A DNA stretch of 64,000 bases, taken from assembly GCA_946811695.1 (NCBI GenBank), contig OX328123.1:16947213-17011212 (forward strand), read 5' to 3'. The translations under genes were made by a program, and so were the position numbers. The notes under the pieces were generated by a model. The model was not told the DNA's origin, ran no database searches, and worked only from the letters and a program-made list of their open reading frames with translations. Source of the DNA: Gonocerus acuteangulatus. Taxonomy: Eukaryota > Arthropoda > Insecta > Hemiptera > Coreidae. Below, one piece after another: positions 10,155-21,230 of this stretch; positions within the stretch are counted from its first letter, which is position 1, and each line of letters opens with the position of its first letter.

Positions 10155-10918
10155 TAATTCTTCATTTTCTATTAAAAAATCTGTCAAAATTTGGTTATAA
10201 AATCTTTATTACATAAATCTATTAAATCCTAAATACTAGCAAATATTTTAGGAAGCGGTAGTAAAAATAAGTTAATAGGATGAACGGCGCTCATGACCTA
10301 GATGTAGACGCGCTGTAAAAAAAAAAAAAATAATAATAAAAAAAAGGATGAACATTGAAGGCGCTATTGCGGATTGCCCGTTCTGAAAAACTTTGTTTTG
10401 GCAAAAACGACTTTAAAGTTTAATGTACTGAATATGTTCGTTTTTATTCCTTCGTATTATTTTTGTTTTCATGATTTCTCGTAATAAAGATATATATAAA
10501 ACGGTTTTTAATTTTAAATGCATAGGATGACCGATGGCAGTGAGTGTAATATTGAATATTATTTTTGATTAGTTAAGGAAGCATTTAATCCCAAAAAAAA
10601 AAATGAAATAGTAAAAAAAAAACAGTTACATTGTAGTATGACCCATTAAGTGGAATCACTTTAATGGATTCGCTTCTAAAGGGTTAGTCTTTTTGAGAAA
10701 GGTTTATTTAACGAAATTTATGAAAATGTTATAACGATTTCATCTGTAAATTCCTTATAATCAACTCATTTAATTACAGATTTCCGTTCCGTACATTGAC
10801 TGCATAGGACAACGCCCGAGATATATGGAGGGTAGATTCCGTTTCGATTTTCTTATGAACTAATTAAATAGGCACTGAAAGGTTTACTGGTATTTAATCT
10901 CCTTGCTCATATATGTAA
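10155..10918. other. Anonymous AT-rich sequence with SINE tail fragment
   Basis: No gene seen. At about 10,286-10,345 (plus) the phrase GGCGCTCATGACCTAGATG and a poly(A) run match the 3' end of SINE family 1, so this is a strongly 5'-truncated copy. Confidence 0.55.
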
Positions 10919-11408
10919 CTAGCTGAATACCCATGCTTCACCACGGATATGTATATTTTATATTGAGTTAAATAAGATATGATCAAAATTAACGCTACTA
11001 CATAATTTTGTACAGCTTATTATTGCACGGACTTTAAAGTTACCTAGGAAACACCATGTGGAGGTAACCGTGCTGGTTTCCCTTAAGAGTAAAAAAAATA
11101 AAAAAATAAAAAAAAATACAACAACCGCTCAAAAATACACATTGAAAAGCATAAAACTAACAAATTTGAAGTTTTAAGCACTTATCTCTTCGATTGACAT
11201 CGCCCCACCGAACATTACTACAGAATCTTATTGTAGAGGATTTAGTAACCATTCGAATAGCCGCCTTCCACTTACTACGAGTTCCCGACCGTTTTCAAGA
11301 TATTTTAGAAAATATACTGAGATCCGAAAACTTCGTATCACCATTCATACAATATTTCTCCATATACTTTGTTTCTGAATACCCAAACAGAAAATTAGTT
11401 TTTAAAAG

Positions 11409-11599
11409 TGTTAAGTTAAATACTTTCGAACTAAATTAAATTAAAGTTAAATAAGCATTTTCAGTCAACAAGCCAGATAGCATTCATTTATTTTTTTTTC
11501 TTCTTTAAACAATATAAGCTCCAAAACATATGATCGAACATATGATCTAATTACATTTAACAACATATGATCTAAATACAATTAAATATATTCCTAACA
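11409..11599 (-). repeat. 3' LTR of the Gypsy element
   Basis: Begins TGTTAAGTTAAATAC and ends ATTCCTAACA on the plus strand, that is TG...CA termini. Practically identical to 15,456-15,646. Confidence 0.9.
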
Positions 11600-11610
11600 T
11601 CTCCCTCTTC
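11600..11610 (-). other. Polypurine tract
   Basis: Read on the minus strand, GAAGAGGGAGA lies immediately before the 3' LTR, the position of the plus-strand primer of LTR retrotransposons. Confidence 0.75.
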
Positions 11611-11634
11611 ATTGATAACGTCCAAAGATAAAGT

Positions 11635-14600
11635 TTAGGCCCTAATAAATCTTCTATTCCTTAGATATAGCCTTCCATTCACTTCTACTTGATACCTTCT
11701 TATTCCTTCCTTCTTCACTACCTTTCCTTCAATCCAAGGATCGCCTTGGTTCTGCGGATGCAGCTTTACCCAGACCTTCTCTCCTTCAACTAGCTCTGGT
11801 AGAACGTGGGATCCATGATCGTAGGTAGTCTTGTAATTCTTCTTTCTTCGGTCCCATTTCTCAGTAACATTCTGCGGAACCTTCGGCTTCAACAAGTCTT
11901 CTTTGATAGGCAAAACACTCTTAGTTCTCCTCGACATGAGAAGCTGGGAGGGGCTGTAACCAATATCTTGAAGGGGAGTATTTCTCCACTCCAGCAAGGC
12001 TACATAGAAGTCACCTCCATCTTCTCTTACTTTCCTTCTCATATTTTTGAAAATTTTTACCGCTGACTCTGCTTTGCCATTGGATTGATGATTATACGGC
12101 GACGATAAGATAGTCTGAAATTCCCATTCTTTTGCAAAGTCTTGAAATTTCTTTGAAGACAGCTGTGTTCCATGATCTGATACAATGACATCTGGAATGC
12201 CGTGTCGTGCGAATTGTTCTTTACAAAAATCAGTTAGGGTTTCAGCCGTGCATGACCGAGTCTTTTTCACTTCAAAAAAAGATGAGTAATAGTCGGTCAA
12301 AATCATATAGTGATTTGGCCCCTCCTGCAAGAAATCAAAGCCGACCCTCTGCCATGGTCGCTGTGGTGTTTCCTGCAGTATCAGGGGTTCTTTCTTTAAA
12401 GCAGTGGCAAATTTCTTGCATGCCCTACAGTTCATGACTAGATCCTTGATATCAGCTTTCATAGTTAGCCAAAAAAATCCATCCTTTGCCCTTCTTAAGC
12501 AGGCCTCAACTCCTTGATGCAAGAAATGAACTTTCTGTAAAACATCCTTCTTCATCGAGTCTGGTACAACAATTCTGTCACCTTTCAATATCACTCCGTC
12601 TTCAACAGTTAATTCATCCCGAAAACTCCAGAATGGTCGAACGGAACCTGGGAGCTGTGTATTTTTTTCTGGCCAACCATACTGAATTGTTTGGGCTAAT
12701 ATATTTAGTCCCTCATCATTTTTTGTTGCTTCACGTAAATCATGAAGGCGTTGATCTGTGATGTCCAAATACTCAAAAGACTTGCATGTTTCAAATCCAT
12801 GAAATAGATTATTTCCAGATGTCTTAAAAATCAAGACATCATTCTTATTTCGATTCATATCAGCTGGTGCAGGTGCACGTGATAAAAAGTCAGCAACGAC
12901 AATTGATTTTCCTGGCTTAAAGTGAACTTGAAAGGAATATTTTTGTAGCCTGAGGAGCATGCGCTGCAATCTTCTTGGTGCCTTGGTGAGTGGTTTCTTA
13001 AAAATAGCTTCAAGTGGCTTATGGTCAGTTTCGACTGTTACATCTGCTTTACCAAAGAGATATTGCTCCAAACGCTCAAATGCAAAAACCACTGCCAAAC
13101 ACTCTTTCTCGATTTGAGCATATGACGATTCGGTAGGAGTGAGAACTCTAGAAATATATAATACAGGAGCTCCATCTTGCATTAGCGTTGCACCTAAACC
13201 ATACTGACTTGCATCACATTGGAGTTTAGCTGGTTTCATGGGATCAAAATATTTTAAGACTGGAGCGGAGGTAACAAGGCTAACAAGCCGCCTAAATGCT
13301 CTTTCATGAACTGGCTCCCAAATCCAGGATGCTTCTTCTTTGAGGAGGGTCCTGAGTGGAGCAGCTTCGTCTGATAAGCGAGGAACAAATGTTCCAAGAT
13401 AGGTGACAAATCCAAGAAAGCGTTGAAGCTCTTCTTTGTTTTCCGGTGATTTCATTTCTTGGACTGCAGCTACTTTTGATGGATCAGGCTTAAATCCATC
13501 CTTTGATATTATATGCCCCATATATTTCACCTGGTCCAGACCAATTCTGCACTTTTGGTAATTAAATTTCAAGTTGAGATCTCTCGCTCGATTCAATAAT
13601 GCAACCAAATTCCTGTTGTGGTCCTGTAAAGCTTGTTCGTCTGTATCTCCTGATCCAAAAAGCAGGATATCGTCTGCTATGCTACATATACCACCAAGGC
13701 CATCCAGAGCTTCATGTATTCTTCTTTGAAATTCTTCTGGCGCAGACTTTATTCCAAAAGGCAATCGTTTCCATCGATACCTTCCGAGAGGGGTCCAAAA
13801 TGTGGTTTTCTTGCTTGATTCTTCAGTGAGTTGAACATGCCAGAAGCCATCTTTCAGATCCAGCACACTGAAAATCCTTGCTTTGGCGAGCGTTGGTGCT
13901 ATCTCCTCGATCGTCGGTGCTTGATAATGAGGACGCTGGATCGCTTTATTAAGGTGATAGGGATCTATGCATATCCTCAGCTTATTGGGCGTCTTCACTA
14001 CTACCATGGCACTGACCCAATCGGACGGCTCAATCATCCTTTCAATAACCCCAAGCTTTTCAAGGCGATGGATTTCCGAGCATATCTCTTCTTTCAAGGC
14101 GACAGGATATCTTCTTGGTGGCACTACTGTTGGCGAGATAGATTGATCCAATTTAAAATCATACAGCCTTTGTAGACTACCGAGTCCTTTACCAACTTCG
14201 GGAAATGAAGACAGTATAGATTTCGGATCTTGCGCGTTTTTCACCAGAAACACATCTTTGTCCAGTGTGATGAGGCCTAGCCTTAAAGCATCTGCAGCTC
14301 CTATGAGTGGGTTATGTCTCGTATCAATAACCTCAAACTTCAGTCGAAATCTTTTGGTCTTCCAAGTTGTATGTAGGCTTATTCTACCCCTAGATATTTG
14401 AGAATCTCCGCCATAAAAAGTCAAAATAGTAGAGCTTGGTTCTAACCTTAAATTAGATGTGCCTAAGAGATGTTTTAAATCATTTATCCCAATAACATTG
14501 CAGGAGGCACCACTGTCTACCTGGCATTTTAGCATTTTAGAGCCGGTTTGCATGGGCACTGTTAGGTTCACATAAAGTCTTTTTTTATAGGCCGCATTTT

Positions 14601-15435
14601 CAATTTTAAAAACGTCATTGTCTTCATCAGACGGACTCTCCGATGCCATGTCTTTTCCGATTGAATCAGATTGCTTGACCGATGCTCTCTTCTGCATACA
14701 TACTTTGATAAAATGGTTCTTTTTTTTGCATTTCATACAAGTCTTCCCAAAAGCCGGACAGTTACCAGCGCCACGTATGTGCTGGCCCCCGCAAAATTTA
14801 CATTTGGGCCACCTTTTATTGCTAACTGCAAAACCAGTATCAGATGGGCTTGATTCATCGCGCATTTTTGAAGCTAAACAAGCCGATTGTTCCTCAGCAA
14901 TACAAAGTTCCCTTGCCTGGTCTAGTGTTAAGGATTTTCTAGCTAATAGACCTTTGCGCAATCTTAAATCAGATAGTCCCGCAACTAAACGATCGCAAAT
15001 GAGGTTTTCTTCAATTTCAAGCTTTGATAAATTAGCTAATGTTTCAAACTCGCACCTACTGGCCTGTTCGTGAAGGCGGTTAATGAAATCCTTGCAGGTT
15101 TCATCAGGCATTTGAACAGCACTATTGAATATAAAGCGTTCATATGTGACATTCTTCCTATCAGTAAAGTATCTATCAAGACGAGCAATTATGTCATCTA
15201 ACGTGGCCTCATGATTGCATATCTTTCTTATTAATTGCAGGCCTCTTTTACCAATTAAGGAACTAAATAAAGCTAGCTTTACCTCTTCACAAGAGAGCTT
15301 CGCCGATTTCGTGCCAAACGATTCAGATAAAGTGATGTAATTTTTCCACTGAGCTTTAAAGATTTCCCAGTTTTCAGCAGCATCTTCTTTGCTTGAAAAA
15401 TCAAGGGGTTCTGGCTGTGGGATATTACTAGACAT
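11635..15435 (-). CDS. gag-pol: Gypsy gag-pol polyprotein, 1,266 aa, intact
   Basis: One uninterrupted frame encodes the whole replication machinery. The Gag region (about 1-200) is followed by two zinc knuckles at 212-246 (CKFCGGQHIRGAGNC and CMKCKKKNHFIKVC). The aspartic protease site VDSGAS is at 306-311. The reverse transcriptase (about 440-640) has catalytic D525 in SVLDLKDG and the D588/D589 pair in SIADDILLFG, where the usual tyrosine-valine before the aspartates is replaced by Ile-Ala. RNase H (about 735-850) shows CDAS, KECLA and TDHKPL. Integrase has an HHCC finger (H970, H973, C1003, C1006) and a D1034, D1087, E1123 triad with 35 residues between the last two. The tail resembles a GPY/F-type module. 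The start is the first Met, 20 bp after the 5' LTR. A single fused gag-pol frame and the motif style point to the Mag clade. No stop or frameshift is present, so it may be active or very recently active. Confidence 0.93.
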   Translation of the reverse strand: MSSNIPQPEPLDFSSKEDAAENWEIFKAQWKNYITLSESFGTKSAKLSCEEVKLALFSSLIGKRGLQLIRKICNHEATLDDIIARLDRYFTDRKNVTYERFIFNSAVQMPDETCKDFINRLHEQASRCEFETLANLSKLEIEENLICDRLVAGLSDLRLRKGLLARKSLTLDQARELCIAEEQSACLASKMRDESSPSDTGFAVSNKRWPKCKFCGGQHIRGAGNCPAFGKTCMKCKKKNHFIKVCMQKRASVKQSDSIGKDMASESPSDEDNDVFKIENAAYKKRLYVNLTVPMQTGSKMLKCQVDSGASCNVIGINDLKHLLGTSNLRLEPSSTILTFYGGDSQISRGRISLHTTWKTKRFRLKFEVIDTRHNPLIGAADALRLGLITLDKDVFLVKNAQDPKSILSSFPEVGKGLGSLQRLYDFKLDQSISPTVVPPRRYPVALKEEICSEIHRLEKLGVIERMIEPSDWVSAMVVVKTPNKLRICIDPYHLNKAIQRPHYQAPTIEEIAPTLAKARIFSVLDLKDGFWHVQLTEESSKKTTFWTPLGRYRWKRLPFGIKSAPEEFQRRIHEALDGLGGICSIADDILLFGSGDTDEQALQDHNRNLVALLNRARDLNLKFNYQKCRIGLDQVKYMGHIISKDGFKPDPSKVAAVQEMKSPENKEELQRFLGFVTYLGTFVPRLSDEAAPLRTLLKEEASWIWEPVHERAFRRLVSLVTSAPVLKYFDPMKPAKLQCDASQYGLGATLMQDGAPVLYISRVLTPTESSYAQIEKECLAVVFAFERLEQYLFGKADVTVETDHKPLEAIFKKPLTKAPRRLQRMLLRLQKYSFQVHFKPGKSIVVADFLSRAPAPADMNRNKNDVLIFKTSGNNLFHGFETCKSFEYLDITDQRLHDLREATKNDEGLNILAQTIQYGWPEKNTQLPGSVRPFWSFRDELTVEDGVILKGDRIVVPDSMKKDVLQKVHFLHQGVEACLRRAKDGFFWLTMKADIKDLVMNCRACKKFATALKKEPLILQETPQRPWQRVGFDFLQEGPNHYMILTDYYSSFFEVKKTRSCTAETLTDFCKEQFARHGIPDVIVSDHGTQLSSKKFQDFAKEWEFQTILSSPYNHQSNGKAESAVKIFKNMRRKVREDGGDFYVALLEWRNTPLQDIGYSPSQLLMSRRTKSVLPIKEDLLKPKVPQNVTEKWDRRKKNYKTTYDHGSHVLPELVEGEKVWVKLHPQNQGDPWIEGKVVKKEGIRRYQVEVNGRLYLRNRRFIRA

Positions 15436-15446
15436 TTTCTATACAC

Positions 15447-15455
15447 CTGACACCA
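15447..15455 (-). other. Primer-binding site, tRNA-Leu type
   Basis: On the minus strand TGGTGTCAG follows the 5' LTR with no gap. This complements the 3' end (CTGACACCA) usual for leucine tRNAs. The match is only nine bases long. Confidence 0.65.
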
Positions 15456-15646
15456 TGTTAAGTTAAATACTTTCGAACTAAATTAAATTAAAGTTAAATA
15501 AGCATTTTCAGTCAACAAGCCAGATAGCATTCATTTATTTGTTTTTTCTTCTTTAAACAATATAAGCTCCAAAACATATGATCGAACATATGATCTAATT
15601 ACATTTAACAACATATGATCTAAATACAATTAAATATATTCCTAAC
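15456..15646 (-). repeat. 5' LTR of the Gypsy element
   Basis: Near-identical copy of 11,409-11,599. It should hold the element's promoter. I cannot single out a convincing TATA box in this AT-rich sequence. Confidence 0.9.
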
Positions 15647-16377
15647 TAACAGTATATCTATCAATTCTTCTGGCAAATGGCAACAGAACTCGCTTAAAAA
15701 ATGGTTTCATTCGTTTTTCTAGGTTAAGGAATCTTTCGCACAGATTTTGCTCCAAAAACCATGTTCCAGTTAACGAATTCAACTGGTTAATGAACTTGAC
15801 CTTTATAATGAGATGAAAGATTTTTGTACCAAATGTTATCAAAATCGAACCATTTTTGAGCCGATGAGGAACTTCTTAATAATTCAAACCCCTCTAAAAG
15901 TACTTAAACATTTGAATATAAAAAAAAAACCTTTCTTAGCGAGTGTTTACACTCTAAACCTATTGTCCGTGCACAATTTCAAATTCTCGCGTCAAGTGGT
16001 TCGGGATATTATTACCTCGGATCACCAGGGAGTAAACTCTAAGAGGGACATAATCACATTTTATTTCTAGTAATTCAAGGACTGGAATTTATTCCTGAAT
16101 AAATTGGAAATTAAAAATAATACTATGAAATAGATACCGTACGGTAACAGCTGTTCTGTTATCGTCCTAGCAACGCACTAGGCTAGGCTTGCCTGCTCTA
16201 ACCAACTAAAACTTCAAACCCCTCAAAAAATACTTAAAAAATCGAATATCAAAAAATCCTTTCTTAACGAGTGTCTACGTTCGACAGGGAGTGTCCATGC
16301 AAAATTTTCTGTCGAGTGGCTTGGGCTGGGGGATGATAGGTCAGTGAGTAAGTGGTATTTGAAAAATATATAGTAGA

Positions 16378-16545
16378 CTAGCTGAATACCCGTGCTTCAC
16401 CACGGCCGATAAGTATTTTTTATATTGACTTAAATAAGATATGATAAAAATTAACGTTACAACATAATTTGTACAGCTTATTATTGCACGGACTTTAAAG
16501 TTACCCAGGAAACACCATGTGGAGGTAACCCTAAACCAGGTGGAG

Positions 16546-16587
<42 letters not shown>

Positions 16588-17545
16588 CATAAAACTGACT
16601 TTTAATTTGAGGTTTTTAGCACTTATCTCTTCGATTGACATCGCCCCACCGAACATTACAACAGAATCTTATTGTAGAGAATTTAGTAACCTTTCGAATA
16701 GCCGCCTTCCACTTACTTCCAGTTCCCAACCGTTTTCGAGATATTTTAGAAAATATACTGAGATACGAAAACTTTGAATCACCATTCATACATTTTTTTT
16801 CCCAAATACTTCGTTTCTGAATACCCAAACAGAAAATTAGTTTTGAAAAGTATTTCTATCAATTTTTCTGGTATATGGCTACAGAACTCGCTTAAAAAAT
16901 GGTTTCATTCGTTTTCCTACGTTAAGGAATCTTTCGCACAAATTTCGCTCCAAAAACCATGTTCCAGTTAACGGATTCAACTGGTTAATGAACTTGACCT
17001 TTATAATGAGAAGAAAGATTTTTGTACCAAATGTTGTCAAAATCGAACCATTTTTGAGCCGATGAGGAACTTCTTAATAATTCATGTTTAAGTAAAGTAC
17101 TTAAACATTTGAATATCAAAAAACCCTTTCTTAGCGAGTGTTTACATTCTAAACTGATTGTCCGTGCAAAATTTCAAATTTTTGTGTCAAGTGGTTCGGG
17201 ATATTATTACCTCAGATTCTAGTAATTCAAGGACTGCCATCATAGTTGAAATTAACCTCAATTATAAATAATACTGTGAAATAGATACAGTACGGTAACA
17301 GCTGTTTTGTTATCGTCCTAGCAACGCATGCTGCCTAGGCTTGCCTGCTCTAACCAACTCAAACTTTAAACCCCTCTAAAAATACATAAAAATTCGAATA
17401 TCAAAAAATCCTTTCTTAGCGAGTGCCTACGTTCTATAGGGAGTGTCCATGAAAAATTTCAAAATTTTCTGTCGATTGGTTTGGGCTGGGCGTTGATAGA
17501 TGAGTGAGCGAGTGAGTGAGTGGTATTTGACAAATATATAGTAGA
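16378..17545 (-). mobile_element. Non-autonomous Helitron H1 (copy 3), 1.17 kb
   Basis: On the minus strand it starts TCTACTATATATTTGTCAAA after an A and ends with a CCGTG/CACGG hairpin and GGTATTCAGCTAG. It lies directly upstream of copy 2 in the same orientation. A poly(A/T) run at about 16,550-16,586 has expanded inside it. No coding content. Confidence 0.87.
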
Positions 17546-17639
17546 TTAATTGATTTTTACTTTAAATATTATTATTTGTACTAAAGTTTTCTACTATAAT
17601 TGGATAGACTTTGTTTTAACCAGAGATGGGCATAATTTT

Positions 17640-18330
17640 ATTTATAAATAAAAATACGAATTTATTCGTACTTCATACATTTGTGAATACGAATATAAAT
17701 AAATTTTTACTTCATATATTTGTGAATACATATATAAATAAATTCGTATTCATAAGTGTGAATACGAATTTATTTTTATTCACATATATTAAATATAAAA
17801 ATACAAATAAAATTTTATTCGCAAAAGTTTCTGCGAATAAAAATAAATTCACAGAAAAAATTGTAAATAATCACAAAAAATGTGAATATTTACAAAAAAT
17901 AAAGTGATTACAAAAAAAAATCCCATTAAAATATACGAATAAAAATTTATTCACATTATAATTTGTGAATAAAAATTTATTCACAATAAAATTCGCAAAT
18001 AAATCATGAATTTATTCGTATTAAGATATTACGAAAGTTATTGAGGGTGATTTTTTTTTTTTTTTTTTTTATAAGGCGTTTAACGTCTAGGTTATTAGCG
18101 CCTAGATTTTTTGTTTACCCCGAGTTTTTTGTAATCACTTGATTTTTTGTAAATATTCACATTTTTTGTGATTATTTACAATTTTTTCTGTGAATTTATT
18201 TTTATTCGCAGAAACTTTTGCGAATAAAATTTTATTTGTATTTTTATATTTAATATATGTGAATAAAAATAAATTCGTATTCCCACTTATGAATACGAAT
18301 TTATTTATATTCGTATTCACAAATATATTA
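17640..18330. mobile_element. Fold-back element with arms of about 200 bp
   Basis: The segment about 17,700-17,916 is repeated almost perfectly in reverse complement at 18,127-18,330. The arms consist of short AT-rich palindromic words (GAATACGAATTTATT, TTCACAAAAAATGTG). The 210-bp centre holds a SINE tail. Equal translations in opposite frames of the two arms are a by-product of the inversion, not genes. Diverged relatives occur near 57,595-57,715 and 58,140-58,530. Confidence 0.75.
18049..18110 (-). mobile_element. SINE family 1, 3' tail fragment
   Basis: A T-run followed by ATAAGGCGTTTAACGTCTAG and GTTATTAGCGCCTAG matches the reverse complement of the SINE 3' end. The head is missing. Confidence 0.6.
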
Positions 18331-18718
18331 GTGGATTAGTTCACTTTTCAACAATAATTGTGTGCAGCATTAGCTGTATAATTAGATTTATACGTAGAAT
18401 TAACGTTCCTAGAATTGTATATATGTACTAATTAACATAACTGTATATGTATATATTATTTATTGTATAATGGTATTTGGCCTTGGTTATATATACAGAA
18501 TGTACATATACAGACAATAACGTAATATAATGTAATAATGTATACGTGATGTAAGTATACAGACAATTATGTAATTTAATATAATGTAATAATGTATAAA
18601 CGATATAAATATATAGACAATAACATAACATAATACAATGTAATAATATATACACAATGTAAAAACGTAGACAATAAACTAATATATAAAAAATGTAGGA
18701 TTTACATCGCTATGAAGC

Positions 18719-18761
<43 letters not shown>

Positions 18762-19528
18762 AGCTCGACCGGCCATGTCTTGTTGTTACTTGAAATACGT
18801 TATTTCTTTCTTTAAAAAAGTTACCCGGCACCTTTTTCGCGTTCTGGGGTCTCGGACCAGTCAACGGAAGGCTTAAAAACGTCTTTATTTAATTTTTTTT
18901 TTTTTTATGATTTATAAAAAAAATTTATATTAGGCATATTGAAAATAATATTAAGTCAAATATCTCAACGATGGTGTAATATATATGGAACGAAGCTCTA
19001 TGTACAAATTAACTAAAACTTGTACACATCTCTAATGTAGAGAGGCTGATGTACGTGGGTGCAAATCCGTTCGTTTGAAGATTAGCTTGTAGGTGGGTGT
19101 ATTTGTTACCTTTAGGTTGCTATCCTAAGCTGGGATGAAGCGTAAACTCGATCGCTTAATGAGTATATTCATAGAACATTTAGCATCCGACAATATCCGG
19201 GCTGGGGATATACATCAATTCTAGTGTACACATTTTGGGGTTTGTGTGTGGGCTTTTCCTGCTAAACCGAAGGGTGAGGGGCTGTAGGGTTTATCTTCTA
19301 AACATCACTTATCCGGTTTAACCCCCCAACTGATTCATTAGGTTGATGATCAGTTATTATATCTTAATTAATTCTAACACAAAGCTCTTTTGCTACATAA
19401 TATGTAATAATAATATTATGGGGGTGGGTTCTCTCAGATTAATGGGGAATATTTTTACTGCGGGATAGTTCCAACCAGTAAAAAGAATTATTATTATTTT
19501 TAGAAATATTTTTTTTATTTACTTACTA
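18331..19528. other. AT-rich spacer with tandem repeat and poly(A)
   Basis: Contains three to four diverged ~60-70 bp units at 18,480-18,690 (GTAATAATGTATA...CAGACAAT) and a 38-bp A-run at 18,722-18,759. The part next to 19,529 may be the 3' untranslated region of the LINE remnant on the minus strand. No gene recognised. Confidence 0.45.
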
Positions 19529-20700
19529 ATTATGGGCATGAAGAAATTTTCTTACGATTCTAGCCGTGTCGAGTAGAACTGCTTGCTGGGATAATATTAA
19601 GTGTTCCTCTGACAATTTCAGGTATTTGGTGGCACTGACTGTAGTATTCGGTATCAAACCATTGGTCGAAATAATAACTGCAGTAACTCTAGCGTAATCT
19701 AATTTATAGAGATCTTTTAACTCAATGGCCAAGTCTTGATATTTTCGCAGCTTTTCGGCATATGCTTTCCGGATATTCTCATCATTCGGCACTGAGATAT
19801 CAATTATATCAGCAGTCTTATTATGCTTGTCGATGATGAGAATATCTGGTTTATTATGGTGAACAGTTCGGTCCGTAATCATAGCTTTGTCCCAATAGAT
19901 ATTAATTCTATCATTTTCTAGAAGTCTTTGTGGGACTTAGCGATAATACGGTACCGTACTTTATAATGCCGAACCTTTCTGCTATTGCTTGATGGTATAT
20001 CATGGCAACATTGTTGTGTCTTTGAAGGTAATTAGATCCCGCAAGAATTTCGCAGCCTGCCGTCACGTGTTAAATCGACTCATACGCCTTGTTACACAAT
20101 CTGCACTTGTTCGAAATACTAATATCTTTTAAAACATGTCGTCAGTAGGACCGAGTTGCAATTACTTGGTCCTGGATGGCTATTACGAAACCCTCAGTTT
20201 CCGAAAACAGCCGACCAGAAGTCAACCATGCTACGGACAACGTCGTCTGCACCTCCGGATCAAATAAACGACTGTAATATCGCCCGTGCAGTTCTTTCGT
20301 TTGCCATTCAGAAAGGCGATCCAAGTCTGTCCTTAGATCCGGTTCATTAATAATCTTTAATTTCAAGGCTGTACAATTCTCGTCCAATTTAACGATTTCC
20401 TTAAAAAGGTGGCTCTCACTCGATCTCATATAATGCCTCAGATAACTTTCTTGGGATCTACATAAGTGTTCAATATTGATGAGGCCAAGGCCACCTTTTT
20501 TCCTTGGCAAATACAGCCTTGCCATTGAAGATGTTGGATGGTGCATGCGTGCTTAAGTCATTTCAGTTCGAATGAGTCGATCCAAATCCCGTAGTGATGT
20601 ATCTGGCCACTTTAACACACCGAAACTAGGCGTTAATGAAGGTATTTCCCAGATGTTTATTATTATAATATGATTAATTAAAGGATTTAGGATTAGTTTC
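19529..20700 (-). pseudogene. LINE ORF remnant with restriction-like endonuclease
   Basis: Minus-strand frames read, in order: LKWPDTSLRDLDRLIRTEMT, then HHPTSSMARLYLPRKKGGLG (20,546 downward), a CCHC finger (CRLCNKAYESI-stop-HVTAGC, about 20,040-20,080), and after a short gap YWDKAMITDRTVHHNKPDI with a KPD-X14-D motif (about 19,800-19,852), then KLRKYQDLAIELK and ARIVRKFLHAHN at the end. A finger followed by PD-X12-14-D is the signature of non-LTR retrotransposons with a restriction-like endonuclease (R2, R4/Dong, NeSL groups); the sequence style is closest to R4/Dong. The frame is cut by several stops and the reverse transcriptase is missing upstream, so it is a 5'-truncated, dead copy. Confidence 0.65.
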
Positions 20701-20819
20701 CTCATGATATTTTACAAACCTAAAAAAAAAAAAAGTCTGTGTACGGGTTATTTTTCAATAAGTATTATTTGTTTAATGGCGATGATTCTATAAATTTCCT
20801 CCACATGAAACGATAAAAA

Positions 20820-21230
20820 AAGATCGTTCTAGATTAAAAATTTCCGACTGCAGAATATCACCCGTGAAAAAGGGGGGGTTCAGACACAGCGCCGCCATTA
20901 TTTTTTACAATGTATTGAAACGTATTTTTTGGATACTTTAACATCCCATATAAACCGTTTGATTTAAAGAATTTAAAAATATTGATTTATTTATCATTTA
21001 TAATTTCAAGAAATTGACTTTGATTTTTTATTGCACAAGTTAGAATTACCCCTTAATAATTTAAAACGTGAAATTAATTTTAACATTATCACCGCTGCTA
21101 CTGCACTGGTGCGTGCTGAAAAAGACGGTCACTCTACGCAGCTCTGGTGCCGCACTTGCGCAGGCTAACAAAGACGCTATGTTTTGTCTTGAAATTGAAT
21201 TTGAAGGGGATTTTTCTTATTATTCTAGTA
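20820..21230 (-). repeat. Inverted second copy of the 7.5-8.0 kb dispersed repeat
   Basis: Segments such as CCGTGAAAAAG...CTGCAG and TAAATCAATATTTTTAAATTC (read on the minus strand) match 7,518-7,600 and 7,975-8,040. GC-rich words with GTGCGTGCTGAAAAAGACG lie near 21,110. No open frame of note. Confidence 0.5.

Larger units (their letters stand above)
11409..15646 (-). mobile_element. Gypsy LTR retrotransposon, Mag-like, near-intact
   Basis: A 4.24-kb element with two ~191-bp LTRs, a primer-binding site, one gag-pol frame and a polypurine tract. It is inserted in Helitron H1 copy 2; the same site is uninterrupted at about 16,850. The LTRs differ only in one T-run and at the last base or two, so the insertion is young. 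Flanking bases (AAAG on the left, ACAG on the right) may be an imperfect 4-bp target duplication. There is no env frame. Confidence 0.9.
10919..16377 (-). mobile_element. Non-autonomous Helitron H1 (copy 2), carrying a Gypsy element
   Basis: Read on the minus strand it starts TCTACTATATATTTTTCAAA at 16,377 and ends ...GGTATTCAGCTAG at 10,919. After removing the 4.24-kb Gypsy insertion it is about 1.2 kb, like copies 1 and 3. It abuts copy 3 directly: the CTAG end of copy 3 is followed at once by the TC start of this copy, giving two Helitrons head-to-tail. No coding capacity of its own. Confidence 0.85.

Noticed and set aside
17626..18320. Two frames in opposite orientation giving the same Asn/Lys-rich peptide
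   Set aside because: The identical translation results from the fold-back element's inverted arms, and the composition is that of AT-rich non-coding DNA.
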